Positions 19,132 through 30,351 of a stretch of DNA of 64,000 nt are shown here, in pieces; positions within the stretch are counted from its first letter, which is position 1; each line of letters begins with the position of its first letter. This stretch comes from Saussurea involucrata (taxonomy: Eukaryota; Streptophyta; Magnoliopsida; Asterales; Asteraceae): contig CM066325.1 of the NCBI GenBank assembly GCA_033807775.1, forward strand, positions 20,517,301-20,581,300, in the 5' to 3' direction. The notes under the pieces are model-generated. The model did not search any database, was not told where the DNA came from, and worked only from the letters and a program-made list of their open reading frames with translations. The translations under genes and the position numbers were made by a program.

Positions 19132-21911
19132 TGTCACACCCCGCTAAAGCGGAAACACGGGATGTATAGCTCAAGTTTCATAGCAAACGTTACAAGATCG
19201 CACCAACCATCAAAATACATTCAAAAGCTTACAACATTGTCTTTTACAAACGTTTTACAAAAAAGGGAAATGAACATATTCAAAAGATAACGTAGAAAGC
19301 TTCAACACGTGTAGCCTTCCTAAATTCCAATCTTACTTGGTATTTCCTGAAAAGCATGTAAATGAAAAGGTCAACTAATGCACTAGTTGGTGAGATCACA
19401 GGTTTAACGAGTACAACGATGTTTGCCATAGAAAATAGTTTAAATCCGCACAAGTGGATAAGTCAACCGGTTATAAAAACACTTGCTCAAGGTAATCGTA
19501 TGTATAATGTTTAAGTTATGAGCCCGTTACCCGACCTATATGACAAGACGCCCCAACGCATGTTCTATCGCCAACAATGCGCACGTACAAACAATAAATA
19601 TGCACTCAAACAAGCGCTACTTGTGAGTGGGGTGTCAACCAAATAACGTTATCCATAATTACCAACGGCTCAATCCATGAGTTAAACGGGTAACGTGAGA
19701 AATAAACAGGGACTTTTGAACGATAGCAAAAGAAAACTCAAACTTACAACATTCGCAAAACATAGATACCATAGAGCATAAACAAGTATAGCAAGTTCGT
19801 ATTTCCAAGAAAACGAGACAACCGGTGCGTAAAATAATTGTAGTAACAACATGCTTTTCACCCCAAATATGTAAGACATTGAAAAAGGGGCTGTGATAAC
19901 TCACTTGATACGCGATAGAAATCCAGGAATCTCCCACAAGATACTTCGGTGTGATCCTACTTCAAACCTATGAACGTAAGGTCACTAGTGAGTTTTAATT
20001 TCAAAGGTTCGGTACTAACTATCCAAATCGTCATAAAATGCCTTTGTTGTGATTTAATTATTATAAATCATAAAGAGTTACTAAAATTAGTAATCGTAAC
20101 ATATGTATACTTCATTCTGGTTAGGTTAACGTTACCGCAATTTCATCATAAGGATGATGAAAAGGGTTCAAAATATAAAGCTGAAGTATATAAAATGCAT
20201 AAATATATAAATATATAGTATATATATATATATATATATTCCACAATTTCATCATAAAAATGACGAAAAGGGTTTAGAGTATATAAAAAGCATAAATATA
20301 TAAATATATAGTATATATATATATATATATATTCCACAATTTCATCATAAGAATGATGAAATGGGTTTAGAGTATATAAAATGCATAAATATATAAATAT
20401 ATAGTATATATATTCCACAATTTCATCATAAAAATGATGAAATGGGTTCAAGAGTTAGCTTTTAATCATAATAAGAAAGTTGTCATTTGCTGTTCAGATT
20501 TTGGTGTCACTTTATGTCTATTTTTGGATAAGTTCCAGGCATATTTAGGTCAAGATATTTTATGTCCAAGTGGTTTAATGAGTTAGGAAACTTTTGACTT
20601 AAGTTTCATAATTTTTAGAGGTGGTTAAATACATGAAATAATTCTTGACGTAAAACACTGCAGAAAGTTTTGCGGTTTGCGCACTGTTTTTGTGAAGACT
20701 GTTTGGTAGACGAAATCTTTGAGTTTTTGAGTGAAACCACTTGGGTTCGAAACCTAACTCATAAAAATAATTTCCAGAAAAAGAATCACTTAATATAGAG
20801 TATTATTGAGAGAGATATGACATTTTTAAGAGAGGTGTGGAATCTGGCAGCAAGCTGTCAAAACCACCCTTTATGCATGTGCATCTATCTTTGTCTTTTT
20901 ACCCAAAATTCTTATTCCTTTTTGCATGCAATCCGATTTGACTCATCCCCATACAATTATTTTCAGTTCTAAAATATGTTTTTAAACCATTTAAACTACA
21001 TGCATGCTATCCATCATCTCATCTTTTATAAAACTTTGAAAATGGTTCTTTTTGAAGAATGTTTGGTGTTTATGCCAAGAACTTTTTCATGCAACTTAAA
21101 ATTGTGTATTTTTAACTCATGCATGTTGGTTTAAACATGTTTTTAGTGGATTCAAAGATCCACTCATGAAATCTTTGTACCAAAGGGGTATGGATTTTTC
21201 AAGAAAACTACATGCATGTGTGTTAAAAGTCCATCCTTGATCTTAATATGGGTTTGATTATGGATTCACCACCTTTTTAATAACATGCAAGTGTTATGGT
21301 GGTAAATCTACAAACATTAAGATGTGTAGAGATGATTTTTAACAAGATTAAAGAAATGTAGAAGAAGATGAAGAACATTCATACGAAAAATTCAAAGAAA
21401 TGAAAACTAGACAAAAGGGAGTGTGTGGATTTCCTCCAACACATTTGTAGTTACCTTGAACACTTTGATCTCTTGAAGGAGATGTGTTTAGGGGCTGAAG
21501 TTTTATGGATTTACTTGGATGAAGATGGAGAGAGAAAGAAAGAACTCTAGTGTGAGAGAATTTAGAGAGAGAGAGAGTGAGTAGTTGCAAGTGAGTGAAA
21601 ATGGTTTAATAAAAATACATAAAGAGGGTAGTGAGGGGGGGGGGGGTGACGGTGTGTTGCTAAAAAAATGTCTAATCTTGTCTTTTTGATTTATTTTAAA
21701 ACATGAAGTATTTTCTTTTAAATTTTAAATAACACAATAATTATATAAAAGTAAAGTATTTATATAAAATTTAGTTGAAGTAATTTAGGTTACTAATTAT
21801 ATATATACTTGTGATGTAAATGTAGCTTAAGTTGGCATTTTATGAGATTTATGGATAATTCCCTAAATTAAGGGGTTTCTAGGCAAAATTTCTCATATTT
21901 TCCTACCGTAC
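19132..21911 (-). mobile_element. Tekay-like 5-prime LTR, inner part
   Basis: Plus-strand left end is TGTCACACCCCGCTAAAGC, with a perfect short palindrome CCGCTAAAGCGG at 19139-19150. The LTR continues past the hairpin array (20142-20440), a C-to-G-rich tract with twelve G residues at 21635-21646 and a GA-rich stretch, to the Copia insertion site at 21911; it resumes at 30352. Short frames inside (for example 21348-21590) have no support. Confidence 0.9.
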
Positions 21912-22191
21912 TATTAATTCCAGATCCGTGCAACAATTATGAAATCAGTAATATGAACAATAAGAACAATGATTTCAACTGGTCATCCCTGTATTATGCT
22001 TTCAATCAGAGTGTTTACAACACAATTCAGAAAAGCAAATGAGACAACTAGCCTATTTTCTAAGGCTAAGCAATCTATTAATATGGCGGGCCCGTGGTTA
22101 AGAAGCCCACGGCCCGTTCACTAATAAGGCTCAAAATAAAGAATTACAGTTTAAACCATGAACTTTAAATCAACATAAATTGACCCTAACA
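21912..22191 (-). repeat. 3-prime LTR of the pol-less Copia element
   Basis: It is 280 bp and matches 30072-30351. The outer end reads TATTAATTCC where the partner has TGTTAATTCC, so the terminal dinucleotide is mutated. The inner end is CCCTAACA. It contains an inverted repeat around GCGGGCCCGTGG and CCACGGCCCG. Confidence 0.93.
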
Positions 22192-24816
22192 ATCTCCCCC
22201 TTTGATTTGAAGTTTGAGTTCGCGCTCTAGCTCTCGCCAGTTGTAGACATATCTTTTGCGAAGCGCGAAGTGAATCTCAAACCATCTGATAGCACGGCGG
22301 TAGTCGATGCGATCTTCAACCAATTCCAAGGCATTCCGAGCATTTGTTTCATTCGGATTCGGAACATATGAGTACCTTGGATTTTTAGACTCGTGTGTAA
22401 TGATCTTTTAAAGAGCATCTCGAACTTTGAGGAGTGTGCCGTCACAGAATCTGTCTACCTGACTGAAACGCAGAAACTTCTTTTCGTTCTGTTCGTTGTT
22501 GTAGACTATCCCAAATTCAGTTTCTAGAAGCAGAGAGTTCTCGGGATACATCTTCAACTCAGGAGCATTCAGATTCGGCCTTATCAGATTTACCTTCTTT
22601 GCCCTGTTCTCGATAGCCATTTGAAAATCCGTTAGATATGACATCGTAATGGTACGGACCAGGTATCGACGAACAGCTTCGAGCGCCTTTGTAACTTCAA
22701 GCGGTCGGATGGTTCTTGTATGAAGGTCTTTCAGAATAGCCCGGAAGTCGAACGGTCGAAGGTGCTGAGAGTCGGCTTCAGATAATTTCCATTCATTCCC
22801 ATCTTCACGTCGGACAGTGAATACTGGGTAGACGATTTTCATGATGCGTCTTGAATGGATGTTAAGTACCTCTGTGATCTGATGCTTGGTTCTGACTTGG
22901 ATGACTGGAAGACACCGCTGCATTGTGCTGATATAACGTCGTTGGTATTCGGGGTTGAGGTTGTAAATACCAAGGCAAAAGGTCGGCTCAATCGGGCGAA
23001 GCTTGTGGACGAACAACTTTTTCAAAGATTCTTCCAGATAAGGGATAAGTACCATGATCTTCTCCCAACGGATTTGTTGCTGAGGAGGGGGAGGAAGATC
23101 AGAAGCTGTCGTTTGGAGAGGAGTTGTCGGAATATTGGCAGTAGTAGTTTCAGGTCTTGTTGAAGTTCCAGTGGGTTGAGCATAGTGAACGGGAGCAGTA
23201 CTATAAAGATTCTGGAGCAGGAACTGATCATAGTCAATGTTGTCGTCTTCATCAGTAGGGAAAACCAAATTTACCTGGAGATTTACGGCACTAGCGGCTT
23301 TTTCGTACCATGCATCTTTGGTCTCCGGGTTGGTTTCACAATCTGGATCTATCATATCCAATAGCGGTCTGTCTGATGAATCAAGTTCGACCAGTTCCTG
23401 TGTTGAACACTCGGGCTTTTCAACCGTTGAGTCTTCATCATCTGAAATCTACATGTCGATTACTATCTTGGCTAATGGCAACTCAGCTTCATGTGCTTCT
23501 GTAGTAGCTGCCGCAGTTGGGGGTTCCTGTTGAACCACTATTGTAGCTTCAGTCTGGATCAGGGCGACGGTCTCGGATAATCTGGGTCTTTTCTCCCCCT
23601 CACGGTGATTAGGATCATCCTGGTCATCGTGTTTCCGCTTCAGACCGCCTGCTTGACTCTGGAAGGTTTCTTCTAGGGAACTGACTCTCTCAGACATCAA
23701 AGTAAGAGCTCGGTTGAATTCTTTGAGAGTTGGGTCGATAGAGTCCAAGCGAGAAGTAATAGATGATGAAGGAGCAATGACCTGGGATTTCAGAACGGAG
23801 ATCAGGTCTGCTTCGGTTGAGGCGTTTGTTTCTGATTCTTGGAGCAGTTGAGCCAGTAGCATCGTCTTTAGAGTGTCCACCGAATAGATAGGTTGAGTTG
23901 AGATCGGTGGAGGTACAGGTGTGGATTCACCTTCGACGACCTTGTCTTTGCCCTTGATTGCGCGCATAACTTTAGCAAGTTCAGCGGTTACATGTTGCTG
24001 CATATTTTGCTCCATTGCCTCGCGGACAGCCTTAAAGGTGCTGTCCAGGGACCCTTGTGACACAAAGTCAGGTAAGATAACTCTGGGGTCACTTAGAACA
24101 TCCGTTGAGGCATCGACCTGAGAGGCAGAGCCACCTACGTTCACAGTTGGCAAGATGATAGCTGTGGTAGGATCTCCATTCGATCCTCGTGTTCCGACAG
24201 ACGGAGACACTACAGACGTTCCGGTCGGGTCACTAAGAGCCGTGACTTGGTGTTGTTCCGCATCAAGTGTCCTAGTCAAGGAATCTTCAATAACAAGTGG
24301 ATCTAGACTTGATGGTGCACTGAAAGAAGTCGAGACCAGGGGTTATTGGTCTCTTGTTTCAACACCAGTACTCTCTGAGTGAGAGACCGGTGGAAGTTGT
24401 GCTATTTCCCCGTGTGAAGTTGAAACATCCGTCTTTTGAGAGACGGATGAGTGGATAAGGGGGTCGTGCAATTGCTCTGTTGGGTCCACGGAGGCTTCTT
24501 CAATATCCCGTCCCAACGTATGAGATGGGATAGCAGATGTGGCTACCCGGATGTCACTCGGTTGGGGTCGCTCTGGAGCCTCGTTATCTTTATGGCTCAA
24601 TCTTTTTGGTTCGCTTTCGAACTTAACTCCCTCCTTCTCACATGTTCTATGTCCCGGGGAAGGTCCCTCCGGCGCTGGCTGGACCATAGGATTCCCTAAC
24701 TCTTGGCTATATGCTATCACAGCTAAGGTTTCAGGCATATGCATAGTACGGATACAATCCTGCTCCCCCTCAAAACATACATGGGGATTGACTTGCTCCC
24801 CCTCGGATTGAGAGTG
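22186..24816 (-). pseudogene. 3-prime accessory ORF of the Copia element, three in-frame stops
   Basis: One reading phase stays open from 24816 down to 22186 except for stops at 24343-24345, 23449-23451 and 22408-22410, giving about 870 codons. The first half is low in complexity (Pro, Ser, Thr) with a basic stretch GLKRKHDDQDD near 23640. The second half has a folded look (RWEKIMVLIPYLEESLKKLF, EYQRRYISTMQRC, AIRWFEIHFALRKRY) and ends KLQIKGGDC, using the polypurine tract as codons and stopping in the first bases of the LTR. I see no signal peptide and no membrane segment, so an envelope role is not supported. I do not recognise it. All three stops are shared by the second copy. Confidence 0.65.
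22192..22203 (-). other. Polypurine tract of the pol-less Copia element
   Basis: The minus strand reads AAAGGGGGAGAT just before the LTR. In the duplicated copy one base (22194 versus 48398) differs, giving GGGGGATAT. Confidence 0.88.
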
Positions 24817-25567
24817 TTATTTACTTGGGAGACATCAACTCAAAAAAAAACATTTAGACTTTTAAGAAAATAGTGTGACGCTCCCCCTTGGATTTTGTTG
24901 AGGTTGTTGATCTGCCATGGAATATCTGTAAAACACCTAAAGTTAGTAAACAAGACGGATAAACAAGTATCATCGCGTACCTTTGCATTCAATGGCTCAA
25001 TCTGAGACAAATTGAGGACTAGCAGTGACAAAATAGGTACTGAACTGACAAATACAGAGGAGTCCAGACATAATGAAGATATGTAGAACATCCCGGACAG
25101 ACCATACTTCCCGGACAAATAGAGTTTTTGGACAAACATGGTATCCGGATGAAAGAGGATGGAATGGCAAACCTTTCCGGTCTAAACAAAGTATCCGGAC
25201 AAAGGGTGTTTCCGAACAGAGTAGGAATTCTGGATAGTCCTACCCGAATACCCATCCGGTCCGGAAAGTCATCCGGACTGATGGGTGTCCGGACACTTTT
25301 ACACTTTAAAGAATAATTCCATTTTTCAAAGATATGAAACCTGTAGAATTTTGAAACAATGGATCTCTCGCTCCCCCTCAAACTGAGCCTGTGGTGAAAT
25401 CCACACTGAAGAGTCCACACACACAAAAACTTTTAACACATTTAAGAAAAATTGTGTGTGACGCTCCCCCTCAACAGATGAGTAAACTTATCTGATACCG
25501 TCTATGTGCTCCCCCTGAAGACATGAGCAGTCGTGAAATTACAGGTATAGACAAATATCATGTCTTC
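24817..25567 (-). other. Spacer with repeated purine tracts and CCGGA repeats
   Basis: On the minus strand GAGGGGGAGC or a close variant occurs near 24770, 24800, 24885, 25370, 25463 and 25508, all resembling the true polypurine tract. Between them, 25080-25290 holds about ten CCGG-centred units (TCCGGA, CCCGGAC). Short frames here (24840-25139, 25019-25426) are repeat-driven and unsupported. This is where pol should lie. Confidence 0.65.
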
Positions 25568-25639
25568 TTAATGTGTTTCCTTGTAGATCGTGAGCAACTC
25601 CCTCCTTCCGGTCATGTGTGTGGAGCATCCAGTGTCTAA
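25568..25639 (-). pseudogene. Copia protease scrap
   Basis: The minus strand reads LDTGCSTHMTGRKELL and stops after 23 codons. D-T-G is the aspartic-protease triad. It lies in another frame just downstream of the gag stop, and the rest of pol is gone. Confidence 0.75.
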
Positions 25640-25670
25640 GAGTCACACATGACCGTCCTGCAAAACAAGT

Positions 25671-28600
25671 TTAGCGGACCTTGGGTACCCAGATTTGCCT
25701 GGGTCTCGGAGGGTTAGATTTGACACCTTTCGAAGGAACTTGCTTTGAAGCAGGTTGCCTCTTGGGTGTGGGTTTTACCTCAGTAGGAGGAACCCGTTTT
25801 GAATTAGGTTTCCTCTCCTGCTTTGGTTTAACCTCTGATTGGGAACCCCGTTTGGATTTAGACTTCTTTTTGTTCTTACGGGGTCTCCGTTTGGGTGTAG
25901 GATTATACATGTGATATGACCCAAACCAATCATTGTTATGGATATTATCAAAGTCATTCGAACTACAACTAGAACAACACAAACGATCGTGCGATAATTG
26001 AATCAATTGCTGAATAGAGTAAATTTTCTTCGGAAAATTAATATCTCTTTTAACAAAATTATTCCTATGTTTCCAAGCACAATCATTTTTGTTCATTCTC
26101 GGGTAAAAGACAATATTGAACGACTTTGATGCAGCACCCTCGACAGGTTCCTTCTTTAGCCACTTTGGTTTTTCTTGTTTAGCGCGACCGGTTTTATCCG
26201 AAACAACAGGGACAGAATGGTCAGTGACTTTTGAAGAAACAGGAGTTTTGATAGGCAATCGCTCGGTCTTTTGCCTTGGCTGTGATTGGTTTTGAGAAAC
26301 AAGTTTAGATTTGGGAATCTCAATCACAGCTGGGGCCTTAGTGGTAGAACAGGTACCCTTTAGAAAGTTGACCGGGCGATTGACTACTGGAGTCAAAAAA
26401 TCAGTATGACTCGGGAGAGGTTTGTCGAAAGGAAATGACTCAAACTCTCCATCAGAGTTACCTTCAGAGTTCATGTATTCAGAAAAATTTATCTCCGGAA
26501 TTGCAGGACTTGGATTAGGTGAGGAGGACGAGGAACACTTAGTGTTAGTGTGCTTTGGGGAATTCGGTGCGGAAGCTAGGAAAAAATCAGAGTTTAAATT
26601 CCTTTTAACACACTCATCTTGAGAATCATAACCGTCTTGTGTGGTAGATATTTTACCTAGGAAAACTTTGCACGAAGACGTATCAGATGAATTCGAGGAA
26701 GATTCGGGGGAAATCCGCTTCTCAGAATTAAGTTGGTCAATTTGCTCTTGGAGCTGACCATTTTTCGCATACTCTTGCATCGCATCTGTTGCCAAGGCAG
26801 CCAGCTTTGATGTGAGTTTCGTGATTTCTTCCCGAAGGATTTCCTGTCCTTCATCAGACACAACTTCGGTTTTGACCGGTTGTGGATTCTCAAGTTTCTC
26901 ATAATTGAGTTTCTCAATCTCAGAGATTAGCGCTTTCTTTTCGTTTTGAAAAACAGACCTTTCTTTCTCAAACGACTCCTCCAACTCGACAATCTTTGCT
27001 TCCAAGATGAGAGGAGGAACATAGAGTTTAAACTCGCCCGTCTCATTCTTGGTTGCGGGTGCTTGGTGCTCATCCTTTTTGGAGGAATCCTTGGGCTTAG
27101 CAACCTTGTAAGGGTCGAAGTAGTCATTTGAGAGATACTTTTTGTTCTTTTTATAGGAATTATTCAAAGGTTCATAACAAAACGGAAGTTGTATTCCTTG
27201 TTTGTGTGCACGCTTATATTCCTCGATTTCCTCTTCCTTTTCAGGTTCAAGAGGACTAGTCCATTGAATGGCATATTCCGGATACTTTTTGTCTAACCCA
27301 AAACAAGCAAAATCATACAAAGTTGGTGTATACCATCTTCCCTTTTTCAAATAATGTGGGTTATCATATCCGATATCCCATTCTTTGTTAAAGTATGTGA
27401 ACTCTTTGGGTTTATTCAGAAAGATGGTTTGATCAGTTTGACCCCTTTTGTGGAGTTTGGTTTCAAGATCAAGAATTTTAGTAACAAACTCCTGGTGCTG
27501 AATTTGAAGAGAGGAACATTGATAAACAAGTTCTTCTTTCTCATTCATGCACTGATCAAACTGAGACTGAAGATCAGATAATTTGGCCCTTAAGTCTTTG
27601 GGTGCAATTGAAAGGATTTTGCATTTTTCCTTTAACATAGCATTTTCAGACATATGTTTATCCGTTAATCGCGTTTGAACATCTAGCTTTTTGGTTAGTG
27701 AACTAATCTCAAGCTGTTGTTCTTTAGTGGTGGCCTTAAAGGAATTCGCCTGATCAATAAGGGATTGCATATCATTCATAAGCACTTGTTGAGAAAATTC
27801 ACATACCTGACTTGTCTTCTCTTCATCAGCTGGAGAGTGATAGCACATGAAAGCATTTGCACCATCAGAATTGCTTTCATCATCAGAACGACCTAACCAG
27901 TAGTCGTTTTCCACGAACATAGCTTCTCCAGCTTCCCTCTGCTCAGCCAGTGCCAGTTTGGCCTTGTAGTAGTGAGAAATCTTTACTACATGCCTTTTGC
28001 AGTCTTTAGCAAAATGACCAAGCTTTCTACAGTTGTAGTAGGTCACTGGTTCATCTCTCTTCTTTCTATCATCTTTCTCCTTCTTCTCCTTCTTCTCAGA
28101 CGTGTCCTGCTCATCAACTTTCTTCTTTCCCTCGTGCTTGTCTTGATAATCATGGCGCTTGTTGGAGGCGGTGGAGTAGCGCTGATTATTAGACGTTGGC
28201 TTCTTATAAAATCGCTGTTGTTGAAAAGATTTAGTGAGTAGAGCAACAGCTTTCTTGAAGTCAGCTACTTCATCATTCGAGTCACTGTCTTCCTTTTCAG
28301 ATTCGGAAGAGCTTTGCCTTTGAGTACGTTTAGAATGATGGCCCGAAGATTTCCCTTTCTTTGAGAATATGAGTGCTATAGGATCAGCAGTTGGCTTTGC
28401 TTCAGTCTTCTTCTCGCCCACAAGTTCATTTACTTCATCTTCGTCTTGAAGAAGCGTCTCATACAATTCGTTGATACTGAGGTTCTCTATCAAGTTGTTA
28501 TGCTTGACATGAGAAGCAAACACCTTCCATTCTGGTAGCAGATTGTTGAGAAATTTGAGCGCATTTTCCGTGTTGGAACGGATGATCCGGTTCTTGTTCA

Positions 28601-29150
28601 GTTCATTGAGAAGTGAGCAGAAACGTTCATATGCTTGATTGAGAGTCTCGCCGTTGCGCTGCTTGAAACCATCGAACTTGGTTATTGCGCTGTTGATTTT
28701 CAGTTGATTGCCAACAACACTCCCACGCATCATTCTAGCCACTTTATCCCACATGCCTTTTGCCGTACCTTTGTAGCTGTTGATAGCTTGGTAGATTGAG
28801 TTGGGAAGTGCTTGGATAATATATCTCTTGGCATGCTTTTCACCTTCTATTCTGCCACTTTCCTCTGCGGTCAGGTCGGCTTCAGTCTTGTCCTCATAAC
28901 GAACTTCAGGATTTGCTGCAGTTGCTGCAATGGTCTTCTTCGGCCAAGGAATTGGACCCTCTTCAAGAGCTTTCTTGATGTACACATAGTTGTCCTTAGA
29001 TTCAATTAAAATCATGAATCTGTCTCGCCATTGGCTATACTCAACTTGATAGAGACAAGGTCGTTTGGAGTCGGTTCCAATAGCAAGTGCGTCACGTGAA
29101 GTCATCGTAGGTTGCAACGGAGTGATCGTCAGACGTGTAGATTGATTCAA
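25671..29150 (-). CDS. Large Copia gag polyprotein (1,159 codons)
   Basis: The frame is open throughout. Residues about 30-240 form a UBN2-type Copia gag domain (YSQWRDRFMILIES, AKGMWDKV, LPEWKVFASHV). A lysine-rich linker leads to a zinc knuckle in which C374, H379 and C384 are present but the first Cys is Y371, so it may not bind zinc. Residues about 455-580 and 740-830 are long charged coiled coils. Two folded segments (GYDNPHYLKKGRWYTPTLYD near 620; FNIVFYPRMNKNDCAWKHRN near 1010) and a very basic tail (residues 1085-1159) follow. It is far longer than usual Copia gag (300-500 residues). It would assemble particles and bind RNA. An intact frame beside a lost pol suggests either recent activity as a helper-dependent element or short time since decay. 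Confidence 0.85.
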   Translation of the reverse strand: MNQSTRLTITPLQPTMTSRDALAIGTDSKRPCLYQVEYSQWRDRFMILIESKDNYVYIKKALEEGPIPWPKKTIAATAANPEVRYEDKTEADLTAEESGRIEGEKHAKRYIIQALPNSIYQAINSYKGTAKGMWDKVARMMRGSVVGNQLKINSAITKFDGFKQRNGETLNQAYERFCSLLNELNKNRIIRSNTENALKFLNNLLPEWKVFASHVKHNNLIENLSINELYETLLQDEDEVNELVGEKKTEAKPTADPIALIFSKKGKSSGHHSKRTQRQSSSESEKEDSDSNDEVADFKKAVALLTKSFQQQRFYKKPTSNNQRYSTASNKRHDYQDKHEGKKKVDEQDTSEKKEKKEKDDRKKRDEPVTYYNCRKLGHFAKDCKRHVVKISHYYKAKLALAEQREAGEAMFVENDYWLGRSDDESNSDGANAFMCYHSPADEEKTSQVCEFSQQVLMNDMQSLIDQANSFKATTKEQQLEISSLTKKLDVQTRLTDKHMSENAMLKEKCKILSIAPKDLRAKLSDLQSQFDQCMNEKEELVYQCSSLQIQHQEFVTKILDLETKLHKRGQTDQTIFLNKPKEFTYFNKEWDIGYDNPHYLKKGRWYTPTLYDFACFGLDKKYPEYAIQWTSPLEPEKEEEIEEYKRAHKQGIQLPFCYEPLNNSYKKNKKYLSNDYFDPYKVAKPKDSSKKDEHQAPATKNETGEFKLYVPPLILEAKIVELEESFEKERSVFQNEKKALISEIEKLNYEKLENPQPVKTEVVSDEGQEILREEITKLTSKLAALATDAMQEYAKNGQLQEQIDQLNSEKRISPESSSNSSDTSSCKVFLGKISTTQDGYDSQDECVKRNLNSDFFLASAPNSPKHTNTKCSSSSSPNPSPAIPEINFSEYMNSEGNSDGEFESFPFDKPLPSHTDFLTPVVNRPVNFLKGTCSTTKAPAVIEIPKSKLVSQNQSQPRQKTERLPIKTPVSSKVTDHSVPVVSDKTGRAKQEKPKWLKKEPVEGAASKSFNIVFYPRMNKNDCAWKHRNNFVKRDINFPKKIYSIQQLIQLSHDRLCCSSCSSNDFDNIHNNDWFGSYHMYNPTPKRRPRKNKKKSKSKRGSQSEVKPKQERKPNSKRVPPTEVKPTPKRQPASKQVPSKGVKSNPPRPRQIWVPKVR

Positions 29151-30057
29151 CGAGTAAACCTAACGCAAGGCACTAAAAGTGGGATCCTAACGCAAGTTCT
29201 ACGACTGATATGAACTAAGAGTGATCTTACTGGATAGGAATCCGAATAAGGGTCTGATCTAGAAGTGTCCGGATCAGAATTCATGAAAACAGTTCAAAAA
29301 TACAGAAGAATCCAGATAGCTAATAGAATCCGGATAGAATCAGCTTTCCGGATAACAAAGGTTACCGGAAAGTATGAGTGTCCGAATAGATTAATAACAA
29401 TGCAATACTTACCGGATAGCTTAAAGTTTCCGGATAACAAGAGTTTCCGGAAGGAGTACTTACCGGATGCAAGGATATCCGGGAAAAATTATGACCGAGA
29501 ACTTTGGGTTTCCGGAAACAAATTTTACCCGGATAGATTGGAGTTTAGTATACTTACCCGGAATGCTGAACTTACCCAGAAAGGTTGATGTACCCGGAAA
29601 GATGACGAGTCCGGATGGAATAACACAAACGTCCGGAAACCATGGCTGTGTTGTCCGGAAACCACGGCTGCCTTTTTTCAATTCGTTCGGTTTTCGATTA
29701 GGGTTGCTCAAGAAGATTCCTAAAAGATTAGAAACCTTACCAAACACAAAACTAACACTAACCCAATCGATTTTGAAGCAAAAACAACAAGTTTTGATGA
29801 TAAAAATTCGATTTTTGATGAAGAACACACTAAAAAACTTTTGACTTTGATTTGCTTAATTAACCACTCAAATGAACGAATTAGGATGTGAAAATTTGCA
29901 GAAACACTAATGACAATAATGCTAACACAACCCAATAAACAGAATCGAACAATTTTATCAGAATCAAGATTTTGATTTTTCAAGATGAACACAGACGAGA
30001 AAAGTCAAACACTTACTAGAAATCGATGAAAACGCTTTGAATCAAATCCGTCCGTCT
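29151..30057 (-). other. Long leader with an array of CCGG-centred repeats
   Basis: The stretch between primer site and gag has no gene. From 29220 to 29680 the core CCGG recurs about every 20-30 bases inside TTCCGGA, ACCGGAT, TCCGGAT or CCCGGA, at least 17 times. The rest is AT-rich. Because TCCGGA is its own complement, the array reads the same on both strands. Confidence 0.75.
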
Positions 30058-30069
30058 GCTCTGATACCA
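30058..30069 (-). other. Primer-binding site for tRNA-Met (pol-less Copia)
   Basis: TGGTATCAGAGC on the minus strand, two bases from the LTR end at 30072. Confidence 0.95.
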
Positions 30070-30071
30070 AT

Positions 30072-30351
30072 TGTTAATTCCAGATTCGTGCAACAATTAT
30101 GAAATCAGTAATATGTACGATAAGAACAATGATTTCAACTGGTCATCCCTATATTATGCTTTCAATCAGAGTGTTTACAATACAATTCAGAAAAGCAAAT
30201 GAGACAACTAGCCTATTTTCTAAGGCTAAGCAATCTATTTATATGGCGGGCCCGTGGTTAACAACCCACGGCCCGTTCACTAATAAGGCTCAAAATAAAG
30301 AATTACAGTTTAAATCCTGAACTTTAAATCAACATAAATTGGCCCTAACAC
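30072..30351 (-). repeat. 5-prime LTR of the pol-less Copia element
   Basis: It has intact ends TGTTAATTCC and CCCTAACA on the plus strand and is followed by the CGTAC target-site duplication at 30352-30356. Confidence 0.95.

Larger units (their letters stand above)
21912..30351 (-). mobile_element. Complete 8.4-kb Copia element with large gag, lost pol and a 3-prime ORF
   Basis: Two 280-bp LTRs (21912-22191 and 30072-30351) flank the element. The target-site duplication CGTAC is present at 21907-21911 and 30352-30356. On the minus strand the order is: LTR, tRNA-Met primer site, CCGG-rich leader, gag (1,159 codons), a 23-codon protease scrap, a spacer with repeated purine tracts, an ORF of unknown function, polypurine tract, LTR. 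Integrase, reverse transcriptase and RNase H are missing, so it would need help from another element. The multiple purine tracts and extra 3-prime ORF resemble published Sirevirus traits, though the LTRs are short for that group. The two LTRs differ at roughly ten sites by eye, so the insertion is not brand new. Confidence 0.92.

Noticed and set aside
22186..24816. Envelope gene of the Copia element
   Set aside because: Position would fit, but there is no signal peptide, membrane segment or glycoprotein-like cysteine pattern.
25019..25426. Small secreted-looking protein on the minus strand (135 codons)
   Set aside because: It is an open frame through the CCGG and purine-tract repeats, with no domain and no start context.
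29220..29680. Cluster of transcription terminators
   Set aside because: The CCGG units are palindromic but very short and are not followed by T runs; nothing links them to termination in plants.
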